A stretch of 64,000 nucleotides of DNA from Kaistia adipata DSM 17808 (GCF_000423225.1 NZ_AUHO01000006.1:558001-622000); one strand, 5' to 3'; positions 1-8,610 are shown, numbered from the stretch's first letter. The notes: a model not told the origin generated them from the letters alone. Made by a program: numbers and translations.

Positions 1-991
1 GCGGCGCGTTCTCCCACCAGATCGACGGTACGACGACCCAGTCGACCGCCGCCATCAGGCGCGGCACGTCCTCGCGCCGATAGGCGCCGCGCCGAACCAC
101 ATGCGAATTGGTGCGCTGGAAACGTTCGTCGAGCTCGGTCTTGAAGGCATCGGCCTGGAACGGCGTCCCGCCATGCACCCGCAGCTCGAAATCGACGCAG
201 GATTCGATCAGGCGCTCCGCCGCGTCGAGCAGAACGGTGCCGCCCTTCCACGGGTTCAGATTGCCGAAATAGCCGAAGACGTTGCGCGGTCCGTCGGCTC
301 CGCGCGGCCGCGAAGGGATCGCGCCCGGCGCGGGCTGGCCATTGGCGATGACGTCGATCCGGTCCGCGTCGAGGCCCCAGGCGATGAAGCGATCCCTCAG
401 GAACTGGCTCGGCGATACGAAGCGGTCGACGGTCGAGAGCAGCGTCTTCAGATAGCGCTCGCGCAGCAGGAACTGGTCGGCGCCGACCTCGGGAAAGCAG
501 CCGTGGCAGCGATCCGGCGAGGCGCCATGACAGCGCTCGCGGCCGCTGGTGCGCATCATCAGGCCGTCATGGGCGCAAATGAGATAGTAGTCGTGCAGCG
601 TCATCACGATGCGCGCCTTGGGCAGCACGCGCCGCACCAGAGCCGGGAATTCCGCGCCGATCAAAAGCAGGTGGTGGATGTGCACGACATCCGGCCGGAA
701 CTCGGTCAGCAGTTCCTCGAGGTCCGGGATGACGCCGTAGAGATCGACCTGGCTCATGAAGAAGCGGTCGAAATGGCCGGCCCAGAGCAGGATCTCGTCG
801 TGGCCGTTGCCGATGCCCTGGAAGCTGGTGCCGGGTTTCTCGTCGCGGTGCAGACGGTTGGTGGCGCCGAGGAACAGCGCCTCTGCGCCACGCCGCTGAT
901 AGGCACGGAACAGGTCGTGCGCGAAGATCTCGGTACCACCGGGGTGGAGGTCGGGATGGTTGTGCGCGACGACGAGGATGCGTTCGGCCAT
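1..991 (-). CDS. Glycosyltransferase family 4, C-terminus cut by window edge
   Basis: Reading the minus strand from an ATG at 991 gives an open frame of 330 codons to the window edge with no stop. The protein begins MAERILVVAHNHPDLHPGGTE, the GT4-type Rossmann start with a Gly-Gly-Thr-Glu nucleotide-sugar loop. Later segments include VDRFVSPSQFLRDRFIAWG and NVFGYFGNLNPWKGG, typical of the hinge and the second Rossmann domain, and it ends near VDWVVVPSIWWENAP, the start of the EX7E donor-binding region. It should transfer a sugar from a nucleotide donor to a glycan or lipid carrier in the cytoplasm. It starts 2 bases after the methyltransferase gene upstream, so the two are probably one operon. 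Donor and acceptor cannot be read. Confidence 0.85.
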   Translation of the reverse strand, partial: MAERILVVAHNHPDLHPGGTEIFAHDLFRAYQRRGAEALFLGATNRLHRDEKPGTSFQGIGNGHDEILLWAGHFDRFFMSQVDLYGVIPDLEELLTEFRPDVVHIHHLLLIGAEFPALVRRVLPKARIVMTLHDYYLICAHDGLMMRTSGRERCHGASPDRCHGCFPEVGADQFLLRERYLKTLLSTVDRFVSPSQFLRDRFIAWGLDADRIDVIANGQPAPGAIPSRPRGADGPRNVFGYFGNLNPWKGGTVLLDAAERLIESCVDFELRVHGGTPFQADAFKTELDERFQRTNSHVVRRGAYRREDVPRLMAAVDWVVVPSIWWENAP

Positions 992-993
992 GC

Positions 994-1827
994 TCACCCC
1001 GCCTTCTCGGCGACCAGGATGTCCTGGTAGTGCGCCGCCGGCTGGCCGCGCCAGTGGCCAAGGCTTTTCAGGGAGAGCGACAGGCCGAAGCCCTGGATCA
1101 GGCGCTCGAAGAAGCCGTCGTCGTAACCGACCGCGCCGAGCGGCGCGGTGCGGTCGACGAGCCAGGCCGGCCCCTCGCCCTCGCGCTTGAACTGCAGGCG
1201 CGGATCGCGCTGCGGCAGCGCGCGCTGCGCCGCCTCGTCGAGCACGAAGGCGGTGATGAACAGCCTGCCGCCCGGCGCCAGCAAACGGCGCGCCTCGCGC
1301 ACATAGGCGGCGATCTCGCGCGGCGGCAGATGCGTCGCCACCGAGACCATGAAGATGAAGTCGAAGCTCTCCGGCTCGAACGCCAGCCGCAACGCCTCGC
1401 CCTTGATCGTGCCCTTCGGATTGTAGATGTGATGGGCGACGTCGATCGCGTCAAAGCGGAAATTGTCGTAGGCCGGGGTGATGTGCTCCCGACACCACGC
1501 CACACCCTGCGCCACGGGATCGACACCCCAATAGGCGCCGGCCGGCGTCAGATACTGCGTCAGCGGCACCGCGATGCGGCCGATGCCGCTGCCGATGTCG
1601 AGCACGCGGTCATCCGGCAGGATGCCGCCCAGCCGCACCAGATGGCCGAGAAACTCGGCCCCGATCGCGCGATAGTCGCCGTCACCGACAAAGATGCTGT
1701 CGATCGTCGGCTCGGGCAGGAAGCGATTGGCCTGCACGCTCTGCTGTAGCCAGGCGAGCCGCGCCTCGTCGAAATCCGGTCGCGCCGGCGTCTCCGCCAC
1801 GGCCTTCAGCGCCACAGCCGCCGTCAT
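994..1827 (-). CDS. Class I SAM-dependent methyltransferase
   Basis: A 277-residue protein with a clear SAM-binding motif I, VLDIGSGIG at about residues 75-83, followed by a motif II/III-like stretch (YWGVDPVAQGVAWC) and a motif IV region (FDFIFMVSVATHLPP, then LLAPGGRLFITAFVLDE). These are the marks of a Rossmann-fold methyltransferase of the Methyltransf_11/25 type. The ATG overlaps the end of the upstream glycosyltransferase gene in an ATGA, so the two are translationally coupled, and a GT4 gene follows 2 bases downstream. In this setting it most likely methylates a sugar in the growing glycan, perhaps as an end cap, but the substrate is inferred only from context. Confidence 0.8.
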   Translation of the reverse strand: MTAAVALKAVAETPARPDFDEARLAWLQQSVQANRFLPEPTIDSIFVGDGDYRAIGAEFLGHLVRLGGILPDDRVLDIGSGIGRIAVPLTQYLTPAGAYWGVDPVAQGVAWCREHITPAYDNFRFDAIDVAHHIYNPKGTIKGEALRLAFEPESFDFIFMVSVATHLPPREIAAYVREARRLLAPGGRLFITAFVLDEAAQRALPQRDPRLQFKREGEGPAWLVDRTAPLGAVGYDDGFFERLIQGFGLSLSLKSLGHWRGQPAAHYQDILVAEKAG

Positions 1828-4082
1828 GCCGCGTTCCTCCGGCGGCCGGCGGCCTCCTCGACGGGAGGCTCGGGATCGCGGACCGGCGGCGCCTCCTCGC
1901 CCATCAGCGCGGCGATGTCGGCATCCCAGCGCCGGGTGTGCAGCCAGGAATTGTAGCGCGACGCGATTCCACGCATGTAGTCGCCATTGCGACGCATCGA
2001 GCGGCGCTCGAGATGATAGAGCGCAACGGACGGTTCATAGGCGATCTCCTGCCCGACCGACCGGATCTTCAGGCAGATGTCGCTATCCTCGTAATCGCCG
2101 ATCACATAATCCTCCGAGAAGCCGCCGACGTCGCGGAACGTGTCGCGCATCATCACCAGGCAGGCGCCCGTCACCGCCGGCACCAGCCGCGCGGCATTGG
2201 CCGGCCGATGGCCGCCCGGCATGCCCTTGTGGAAATGATGGTTGAGCCAGGTCCCGCGCGCGTCGCGCTGGAAATAGAGCCCCGCATGCTGCAGCGAACC
2301 GTCCTCGAACAGGAGCTTCGGCCCGATCGCGCCGATCCGCTCGCCGCCGCCCAGCCGGTCGGCGAGGCGCGACAGCCAGTCCGTCGAGGTCGGGATCACG
2401 TCCGAATTCAGGAGATTGACCACCAGGCCGCGCGCCAGCGTCACGCCGGCATTGTTGGCCCGCGCGTAGCCGCCATTGGAGCTCATCACGGCGAGCATCA
2501 TCGGCATGCGATAGAGGCGGTAGAGCCCGCCCAGCATATGGCTGACGTCGTCGGCCTGCTCGGGTGAATCCAGGACGAAGATGATCTCGGTCACGTCGCG
2601 CAGGCCGGGATCGGTGGCGAAGGCCGCCACCTGGAAGCGGAGGAAATCGAGCACCCGGTAGAGCGGCACGATGATCGAGAACAGCGGCTCGGTCGGAGGC
2701 GTCCCAAACTGTTCCGTCCGCGCCACGGAAACCTGATCGACGAGGCGTCTCTGGATCTCGGCCAACGCTGGCCCGAGCGTGGTGGCGAGCAATTCGCCGC
2801 TTGCATGGTGCATCGGCACGGAGCGCAGCGCGCCCGCCCGCATCGTCGCCGCGTCGACCGGCTGGGGCTTCGGGACGAGCGGAATCTCGCCGCCGGTCTT
2901 CAGGCGCAGGCGAAAACGCGGCTGAAGAAGCGGCCCCGTCGGCCGATCCTGCGGCAGATAGGCGATGAAGCCCGTGGCGTCGTCGGGCGCATGGCCTTCC
3001 GCCGTCGCGACGCGGCCGGGAAAGCGATGCCAGACGGCATCGAGGGCGCGGGCGCCGTCGCCGCCAACATGATCGATGCCGGCGACGAGGCGCTGCGGAT
3101 CGCGAAACCAGCCGCCGGCCAGCAAGCCTCCGTCGAGCGACAGGGCGAGGTCGACCTCGGCGCCGGGCTGGAACGGGGCCAGTTCGGCCACGCGGGCCGG
3201 GACGGCGGCGCGCGCCTGCATGTCGATCACGGCGAGGCGCGCCTCTTCCGACTTGGCCGACAGGGCGCGCACGAGGAACTCGGTCAGCGCACCGTCATTG
3301 CGGCGGGCGCCCCACCAGCGCAGGAAGCCCGGCTGCGGCTTCCTGGCGGGCGTCAGCGCGCGGATCGCGGTGCCATGCTCGCCGATCAGGACGAGCGTGC
3401 CGGCGCCCAGCGCCGCGAGGTCGCCATCGGCCAGCAGGATCAACCCGCGCCGCCCCTGGCGATCGGCCTTGCGGCGGTGAATTTCGAGGGTCAGGCGGCG
3501 AACGCCCTGCGCCGTGACCAGATGGGCGGAGGCGACGTCGCCAAGATCCGCGCTCGTCACGAACTCGATCAGCGTGGTTTCGCGCGTCGGCTGGCAGGCG
3601 ATGGCGGCCTGGGCGTCGCCCGGCTGCAGTTCCCGCGCCAGGGCCCGGATCGCCTCGGCATAGGCGGAGGAGCGCGCCAGGCGGAAGGCGCCGCACCAGG
3701 AAGTGAGCAGCGCCGTCAGCAGGGAGACGCGGCCGCGGCCGTCGAGATCCTCGACCAGGGACGCGATCTCGGAAGCGATGAAGGGATCGCCGGGATCGAC
3801 CTCGACGACGTCGGAGGGCCCGAGCGTGCCGGCCGATACCGACAGCCGGACCGGCTTGCGGGGGCGCATCGCCCAGAGAACGCGCGTGCCGCCTTCCACG
3901 AGGCCAAGCCGCAGGCTCGCCAGCGGCGCCAGCCCTTCGCCGTCCAGCCGTTCGCAACGCGGCGGCACCGACAGACTGCCTGGAACATCCCAGGCGACCA
4001 CCGACACATCCGCAGCCAGCTTCAGGCTTCGTATCGCCTCGGCGCGCCCGTCGGCGGGCGAGAGCGGGACGATTTCCAGCAT
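1824..4082 (-). CDS. Large GT2-type glycosyltransferase with unknown N-terminal half
   Basis: A 752-residue protein. The C-terminal part, from about residue 467, is a GT-A fold family 2 glycosyltransferase: LFSIIVPLYRVLDFLRFQ opens it, NNGGYARANNAGVTLARG-like residues and NLLNSDVIPTSTDWL follow (Asn-Ser-Asp replaces a strict DXD), and DVGGFSEDYVIGDYEDSDIC gives the ED-type catalytic region. The first 460 or so residues match no domain I recognise; they are rich in beta-like segments and show no membrane helix. It precedes the methyltransferase by an ATGA overlap and follows the RTX gene by about 90 bases with a hairpin between. A glycan polymer or side chain is the likely product; whether the N-terminal half is a carbohydrate-binding or second catalytic module is open. 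Confidence 0.82.
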   Translation of the reverse strand: MLEIVPLSPADGRAEAIRSLKLAADVSVVAWDVPGSLSVPPRCERLDGEGLAPLASLRLGLVEGGTRVLWAMRPRKPVRLSVSAGTLGPSDVVEVDPGDPFIASEIASLVEDLDGRGRVSLLTALLTSWCGAFRLARSSAYAEAIRALARELQPGDAQAAIACQPTRETTLIEFVTSADLGDVASAHLVTAQGVRRLTLEIHRRKADRQGRRGLILLADGDLAALGAGTLVLIGEHGTAIRALTPARKPQPGFLRWWGARRNDGALTEFLVRALSAKSEEARLAVIDMQARAAVPARVAELAPFQPGAEVDLALSLDGGLLAGGWFRDPQRLVAGIDHVGGDGARALDAVWHRFPGRVATAEGHAPDDATGFIAYLPQDRPTGPLLQPRFRLRLKTGGEIPLVPKPQPVDAATMRAGALRSVPMHHASGELLATTLGPALAEIQRRLVDQVSVARTEQFGTPPTEPLFSIIVPLYRVLDFLRFQVAAFATDPGLRDVTEIIFVLDSPEQADDVSHMLGGLYRLYRMPMMLAVMSSNGGYARANNAGVTLARGLVVNLLNSDVIPTSTDWLSRLADRLGGGERIGAIGPKLLFEDGSLQHAGLYFQRDARGTWLNHHFHKGMPGGHRPANAARLVPAVTGACLVMMRDTFRDVGGFSEDYVIGDYEDSDICLKIRSVGQEIAYEPSVALYHLERRSMRRNGDYMRGIASRYNSWLHTRRWDADIAALMGEEAPPVRDPEPPVEEAAGRRRNAA

Positions 4083-4117
4083 GCCGGCACCTCGATGTCG
4101 CTTACTCGGAGAACATC

Positions 4118-4150
4118 TGCGGCGCCCGATGGGAGGGGCCGGGCGCCGCA
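4118..4150 (-). terminator. Hairpin after the RTX gene
   Basis: A perfect 10-bp stem TGCGGCGCCC (4118-4127) and GGGCGCCGCA (4141-4150) with a 13-base loop lies 20 bases past the RTX stop on the minus strand. The following bases (GATGTTCTCC) hold only a weak T tract, so termination may be partial and allow some readthrough into the glycosyltransferase operon. Confidence 0.45.
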
Positions 4151-4170
4151 GGTCATCAGCTGACGGGGGA

Positions 4171-4884
4171 TCAGCCGATCACGAAATAGCTGTTGGGATT
4201 GTTGTGGACGTCTTCGGCGTTGACGTTCACCAAGGTGATCGAGTCACCATGGCCAAGATCAATCACAGTGCTGGTGCCGACCTGCGTCGCGCGCGCGGCA
4301 AGATCATCGGCCGACGTGATGTCGGAGCCGTTGATGTTCTTGGCGATCTGCAGCAGATCCTCGCCCGCCTGGAAGTCGAGCACGACGTCGTTGCCGCCGC
4401 CGCCGGAGAAGACGAAGACATCATTGCCGGCGCCGCCAGTCAGGATGTCGTTGCCCTTGCCGCCGTCGAGGATGTCGTTGCCGGCGCCGCCATTCAGGAT
4501 GTCGCTGCCATGGCCGCCAAAGAGAACGTCATCGCCGAGGCCGCCGAGCAGGATGTCGTTGCCGTTGCCGCCATCGAGGATGTCGTTGCCGTTGCCGCCG
4601 TCGAGGACGTCATCGCCGTTCTCGCCGAAGAGCTGGTCGTTGCCGTCGCCGCCGAACAGGAAGTCGGTCCCGTTGCCGCCGAACAGCGCGTCGTCGCCAA
4701 TTCCGCCGAACAGCTGATCGTTGCCGTTCTCGCCGAAGAGGGTGTCGTTGCCCGCGCCACCGAAGATCGAATCGTCGCCGTTGCCGCCGAACACCGTGTC
4801 GGCGCCACCATGGGCGAAAATGATGTCGCTGAATCGCGAGCCGAAGAGGACGTCGTCGTACGCCCCGCCTTCTAGTGTGGCCAT
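4171..4884 (-). CDS. Secreted RTX protein, almost entirely calcium-binding repeats
   Basis: A 237-residue acidic protein. Residues 6-158 are 17 back-to-back nonapeptides of the GGxGxDxUx type (for example [27 protein letters not shown]), which fold into a calcium-loaded parallel beta-roll outside the cell. The last 75 residues ([10 protein letters not shown] then ending NPNSYFVIG) look like a C-terminal, uncleaved type I secretion signal. There is no catalytic or binding domain in front: the repeats start at residue 6. The ATG at 4884 has an AGGAGA site 5 bases upstream. The genes for an ABC exporter and HlyD adaptor lie next to it on the same strand, making it their obvious cargo. It may be a matrix or adhesion scaffold, or a chaperone-like cap; the role is inference. 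Confidence 0.88.
   Translation of the reverse strand: MATLEGGAYDDVLFGSRFSDIIFAHGGADTVFGGNGDDSIFGGAGNDTLFGENGNDQLFGGIGDDALFGGNGTDFLFGGDGNDQLFGENGDDVLDGGNGNDILDGGNGNDILLGGLGDDVLFGGHGSDILNGGAGNDILDGGKGNDILTGGAGNDVFVFSGGGGNDVVLDFQAGEDLLQIAKNINGSDITSADDLAARATQVGTSTVIDLGHGDSITLVNVNAEDVHNNPNSYFVIG
4411..4869 (-). repeat. 17 imperfect tandem 27-bp units coding the RTX beta-roll
   Basis: The coding DNA of residues 6-158 is a run of 27-bp units without a break, most carrying a TTGCCG...AGGATGTCG-like pattern on the plus strand. Neighbouring units are highly alike (for example the units around 4555-4610), suggesting growth by unequal crossing-over or slippage. Confidence 0.85.
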
Positions 4885-4990
4885 TGAAGTCTCCTATGAC
4901 AGTCGCTTCTCGCCACCCAGATCGAAGATCCCGGCGGCCGCTACGCCCTGCCCCACCCCAAGGGGCACCCGGCAAGGCATGACGCACTGC

Positions 4991-5018
4991 ACTATAGTCG
5001 ACCGGTCGATTACTTCAA
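4991..5018 (-). promoter_or_regulatory. Candidate promoter of the RTX gene
   Basis: On the minus strand TTGAAG (5018-5013) and TATAGT (4996-4991) are separated by 16 bases, close to the sigma-70 pattern, about 105 bases before the RTX start. The spacer contains the perfect palindrome CGACCGGTCG (4999-5008), placed where a repressor could sit. The surrounding 4990-5160 stretch is distinctly AT-rich against the rest of the window. No expression data support it. Confidence 0.4.
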
Positions 5019-5198
5019 CGAATTTATCTACGCCTCGATCAATTATAACTTCCGAAAACTGTCACAATTATTGGATTAATTCGATGAATTACATATCAAT
5101 ACGCACATCGATGAAACTAAATTGCCGCGAAATATGAAATAGTTTCGATATGAAATTGCTGCAATGCAGCATGAGCCGACCACGCGACAACGCCGGAA

Positions 5199-5227
5199 GC
5201 CTCCGGCCGCGCCATGCGACCGGAGGC
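5199..5227 (-). terminator. Hairpin after the type I secretion operon
   Basis: GCCTCCGG (5199-5206) and CCGGAGGC (5220-5227) form a perfect 8-bp stem, 25 bases past the HlyD stop on the minus strand. The tail that follows (TTCCGGCGTTG) is only weakly T-rich. It separates the secretion pair from the RTX gene, which seems to have its own promoter. The stem core is the same as in the enolase terminator. Confidence 0.5.
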
Positions 5228-5252
5228 CCCGAACAGGCGATCCGTAGCGCGA

Positions 5253-6650
5253 TTATTCTTCGTGGAAGGCGGCGTTGAGGCTGTCGGTGATCGGCGACAG
5301 CAGGTAGTCGATCGCCAGCCGCGGCTTGTTGATGATCAACACGTCGGCCGGCATGCCGGGATAGAGCTTGATGCCCGGCGCCGCCGCGAGCGACTCCGGC
5401 AGCACCTCGGCGCGGACGACGAAATAGGTCTGGTTGGTGCGCTCGTCGACGACGTGGTCGGCGGCGACATAGGTCAGCCTGCCCTCGAGCGGCGCGTGGC
5501 GGCGCTGGTTGTAGGCGGTAAGGCGGACCCGCACCGGCGAGCCGACCCGGATGCTGTCGATGTCGGTCGGACTGACATGCGCCTCGATCACCAGGGGCTC
5601 GTCCTCGGGAACGATGTCCATCAGCGGCGCGCCGGCCGAGATGGCGCCGCCGACCGTGCGGACCTGAGCATTGACGATGACGCCCGCCTGCGGCGAGCGA
5701 ACCTCGAGCCGCTGCAGCACGTCGCGCGCCGCGACGATGCGCTCGTCGACATCGGCGAGTTCGCTCTGCGCGATGGCGATGTCGCCGGCCACCTGCTGCT
5801 GCCAGTCCTGGGTCAGCGCCAGCAGTTCCAGCTTCGCGCCCGCCTTGGCCTGCTCGGCCTTGGCGCGGTTGGCGGTGAACTCGCCGGAATCGCCCTGCAG
5901 CTCGCTGAGCTTCGAGTCGATCTCCAGCAGCTGCGAGCGCCGCGCGAACCCCTTCTCGACCAGGCCGGCGATGGCGCCGCGCTGCTCCTGCAGCAGCGCG
6001 ATCTGGCGCTGCGTCGCCTCGGCCTGCGCGGAAAGCGCCTGCGCCTCCGCCTCGTGCTGCTCGATGGACTTGCGCTGCACGTCGAGGCGCCCGCCCTTGG
6101 CGGCCAGCCGGCTGGTGAAGAATTTCGTTTCCGCCGCGATAGCGTCGCGGGCCGCCTGCTCTGTCGCCTCGAGCAGCTCGGCTGGAAAAGTGATCGCGGC
6201 CGCTTCTGCCTGCTCGCTGCGGAGCCGCGCCAGCTTCGCCGTCAAGGCGAAGCGCCGGGCGGTCAATTGCTGCAGCTCGGAGCGGGCGCGCGTGTCGTCG
6301 AGCAGGATCAGCGGCTGGCCCGGTTGGACGACGTCGCCTTCCCGGACGAGCAGGCGCTTCAGGATGCCGCCCTCGAAATGGCTGACGGTCTTGCGCTTGG
6401 TATCGGCGACGACCGAGCCGCTGGCGACCGCCGCGCTGTCGAGATTGGCGGAGAACGCCCAGCTCATGAAACCGCCGAAGCCGACGACGATGGCCACCAG
6501 CCCCGCGATCACCGGCACCTTGAGGCTCGGCTCGCGGTCGATGACGTCGTTGCGGCTGCCTCGGATGGCCGTCGCGTAGACGACCGCCGGCACGGCTTCG
6601 CGCCGGACCTTGTCGATGTCGGCCCGGGACTGCCTGGTCAGATCGTTCAT
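5253..6650 (-). CDS. Type I secretion membrane fusion protein, HlyD family
   Basis: A 465-residue protein starting MNDLTRQSRADIDKV at an ATG (6650) that overlaps the exporter stop by four bases (ATGA). A short cytoplasmic tail is followed by one membrane helix at about residues 45-65, then a periplasmic adaptor: TVSHFEGGILKRLLVREGDVV begins the lipoyl half-motif, long Ala/Glu/Gln-rich coiled coils follow (residues about 110-290), and the second half returns with VRSPQAGVIVNAQ and EDEPLVIEAHV. The C-terminus carries the HlyD signature region ending near GMPADVLIINK. It should link the inner-membrane ABC exporter to an outer-membrane TolC-like channel, which is not in this window. An apparent longer frame upstream of 6650 is only a shadow of the exporter gene. 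Confidence 0.9.
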   Translation of the reverse strand: MNDLTRQSRADIDKVRREAVPAVVYATAIRGSRNDVIDREPSLKVPVIAGLVAIVVGFGGFMSWAFSANLDSAAVASGSVVADTKRKTVSHFEGGILKRLLVREGDVVQPGQPLILLDDTRARSELQQLTARRFALTAKLARLRSEQAEAAAITFPAELLEATEQAARDAIAAETKFFTSRLAAKGGRLDVQRKSIEQHEAEAQALSAQAEATQRQIALLQEQRGAIAGLVEKGFARRSQLLEIDSKLSELQGDSGEFTANRAKAEQAKAGAKLELLALTQDWQQQVAGDIAIAQSELADVDERIVAARDVLQRLEVRSPQAGVIVNAQVRTVGGAISAGAPLMDIVPEDEPLVIEAHVSPTDIDSIRVGSPVRVRLTAYNQRRHAPLEGRLTYVAADHVVDERTNQTYFVVRAEVLPESLAAAPGIKLYPGMPADVLIINKPRLAIDYLLSPITDSLNAAFHEE

Positions 6651-8455
6651 CGGCGGTCTCCGGCCTTGGCGATCGCCGGCGTGGGCTTGGCTGGCGACCG
6701 GTCGCCATGCATCGGCGAGACGATGTCGGTCCGCGGACCGAACTGGGACACCCGGCCGTTTTCGAGCACGAGCAGCTTGTCGGCGACCTCCATGATCGCC
6801 GGCCGATGCGCGATGATCACGACGATCGCGCCGTCGGCCTTGGCGGCCCGGATGGCGCGGATCAGCGCCGCCTCTCCGGTTGCATCGAGATTGGCATTGG
6901 GCTCGTCGAGCACGATCAGGCGCGGGTGGCCGTAGAGGCAGCGCGCGAGTGCGACACGCTGTCGCTGGCCACCGGAGAGTGTCAGCCGCGCGTCGCCGAC
7001 CGGCGTGTCGTAGCCGAGCGGCAGCCGGCCGATCATCTCGTGCACATCCGCCATGCGCGCCGCCTCGATGACGGCGCGCGGGTCGCCATCGTCCATGCGG
7101 GCGATGTTGTCGCGGATGGTGCCGTCGAGCAGCGAAACCGATTGCGGCAGGTAGCCGACGAACTGGCCGAAGGAGCCGCGCTCCCAGAGATAGACGCTGT
7201 TGCCATCCAGATAGACGCCGCCGGCCGTCGGCTTGATGATGCCGACGAGGAGCCGAGCGAGGGTCGACTTGCCGGCCGCGGAGGGACCGATCACGCCGAG
7301 CACCTCGCCTGGCGACAGGCTGAACGAGACGCCCTTGATGATCGGAACGTCCTGCCCGGCCGCCGCATAGATCAGCCGGTCGACGACGAGATCGCCCTCG
7401 CAGACGGCGGTCGGCATGGTCTGCCGGTCCGATCCCTCGGATTCGATCAGCTCGCGCACCCGCTTCCAGGCGCCTGATGCCGCCACCCACTGGCGGCCGT
7501 TTTCCACGACGCTGTCGAAGGGCATCAGCAGCCGGCCCATGACGATGGTCGAGGCGATCATCGCGCCGCTGGAGATTTCCTGGCGGATCGCCAGGATGCA
7601 GCCGAGCGCCAGCACGAAGAGCTGCATGCCGTACCGGATGGTGCGCGTGACGGTCGCGATGATCTTGCCGCGGCGATTGCCGGCCTCGAGCATTTCCAGC
7701 GCGCTGAACTGGGCGAGGCGCCAGCGCGCCGCGAGCGCGGGCAGCATGCCCATGCTCTCGATCACCTCGGCATGGCGGACATGGCCGGCCACCCCGCCGA
7801 TCGCTTCGATATTGGCCTTGTTGGCTTCGGACAGAAGGCCTCGGGTCGAGATGTCCAGCGCGATGCTTGATATGATCAGGATGAGGATGGAGACGATTCC
7901 GACGATGCCGAAACCGGGATGCAGCAGGAACAGCACGGCCAGGAAGATCGGGCTCCACACCGCCTCGAGCGGAGCGCTGACGGCATGACTGGTGAGAAAC
8001 GACCTGAGTTCGGCGAGATCGCGCAGGGCCTGCGCCGCGCGGCTGGTTCCCTCGCGCGCCGAGGCGCGGATCGAGGCGGTCAGGACCGGGCCGTTCAGCT
8101 TGCGCACAAGCCGGCCGCCCATCACCTGGAAAATCTGGGAGCGGATAAACTCAAGAATGCCGTAGAGCGCGAGCGCGCCTGCTGCCAATATAGACAGCAT
8201 GGCAAGCGTATCCATGCTGCGGCTGTTCAGCACCCGATCGTGCACCTGAAGCATATAGAGGGGAGTCGTGAGCTGCAGGACATTGATGAACGCACTCAAC
8301 ATGGCGGCATAGCCGAGACCACCGAGGAAGGAGCGACGAGCCTCGATGATGACAGCCTGGGGAACATCGACGTCTCCCCGCGTCTTCGCACCTGCAACAT
8401 GCGACGACGTTATTTCAATTTTCGGCATAATATTGGATTGCCTTGAAATTGTCAT
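6647..8455 (-). CDS. Type I secretion ABC exporter (PrtD-like permease/ATPase)
   Basis: A 602-residue half-transporter: an N-terminal membrane domain with about six helices (first at ARRSFLGGLGYAAMLSAF) and a C-terminal ATPase. Walker A is GPSAAGKST near residue 390, the ABC signature LSGGQ near 494, Walker B LIVLDEP, and the H-loop His in IIAHRP. There is no C39 peptidase in front, which fits export of an uncleaved RTX cargo as in PrtD/AprD systems. An ATG at 8428 (MPKIEIT) is a possible later start; neither start has a strong ribosome site. It is the first gene of the secretion pair, read divergently from a MarR-type regulator gene. Confidence 0.92.
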   Translation of the reverse strand: MTISRQSNIMPKIEITSSHVAGAKTRGDVDVPQAVIIEARRSFLGGLGYAAMLSAFINVLQLTTPLYMLQVHDRVLNSRSMDTLAMLSILAAGALALYGILEFIRSQIFQVMGGRLVRKLNGPVLTASIRASAREGTSRAAQALRDLAELRSFLTSHAVSAPLEAVWSPIFLAVLFLLHPGFGIVGIVSILILIISSIALDISTRGLLSEANKANIEAIGGVAGHVRHAEVIESMGMLPALAARWRLAQFSALEMLEAGNRRGKIIATVTRTIRYGMQLFVLALGCILAIRQEISSGAMIASTIVMGRLLMPFDSVVENGRQWVAASGAWKRVRELIESEGSDRQTMPTAVCEGDLVVDRLIYAAAGQDVPIIKGVSFSLSPGEVLGVIGPSAAGKSTLARLLVGIIKPTAGGVYLDGNSVYLWERGSFGQFVGYLPQSVSLLDGTIRDNIARMDDGDPRAVIEAARMADVHEMIGRLPLGYDTPVGDARLTLSGGQRQRVALARCLYGHPRLIVLDEPNANLDATGEAALIRAIRAAKADGAIVVIIAHRPAIMEVADKLLVLENGRVSQFGPRTDIVSPMHGDRSPAKPTPAIAKAGDRR

Positions 8456-8491
8456 TTCTGAACTTTATCGTTCATCTTCAAGGGTGTCCAG

Positions 8492-8520
8492 AAGATACAT
8501 TTAATCGAATTTTCTGGCAA
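8492..8520 (-). promoter_or_regulatory. Candidate promoter of the type I secretion operon
   Basis: On the minus strand TTGCCA (8520-8515) and TATCTT (8497-8492) are 17 bases apart, a fair sigma-70 match about 40 bases before the exporter start, inside the AT-rich gap between divergent genes. One AATGCTTGA motif lies 8 bases upstream of the -35 box. Confidence 0.38.
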
Positions 8521-8528
8521 TCCTAACT

Positions 8529-8610
8529 AATGCTTGATTCTAAGACGTCTATAGGTTGAAGCATTACCGAATTTAGACGACTACTTATAACAATGCTTCA
8601 AAAGTTGAAC
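8529..8610. promoter_or_regulatory. Three AATGCTT(C/G)A motifs, candidate MarR operators
   Basis: The divergent gap holds AATGCTTGA (8529-8537), its inverted form TTGAAGCATT (8556-8565) and AATGCTTCAA (8592-8601). The last two are a perfect 10-bp inverted pair 26 bases apart. The third copy also overlaps TTCAA-AAG-TTGAA (8598-8610). Repeated, partly palindromic sites between a MarR-type regulator gene and its neighbour are the expected layout for autoregulation plus control of the exporter. Confidence 0.45.

Noticed and set aside
4411-4869. Possible CRISPR-like array
   Set aside because: The units are contiguous 27-mers with no unique spacers, and they code for a beta-roll in frame.
3703-4875. 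Plus-strand open frame with VVAVAA-type repeats over the RTX gene
   Set aside because: The repeats are the mirror of the 27-bp RTX units; the minus-strand reading gives canonical GGxGxDxUx nonapeptides, a ribosome site and a secretion signal.
6651-7958. Long in-frame extension of the HlyD gene upstream
   Set aside because: It lies inside the exporter gene in another frame and is Arg/Gly-rich without any conserved block; the ATG at 6650 in the ATGA overlap is the natural start.
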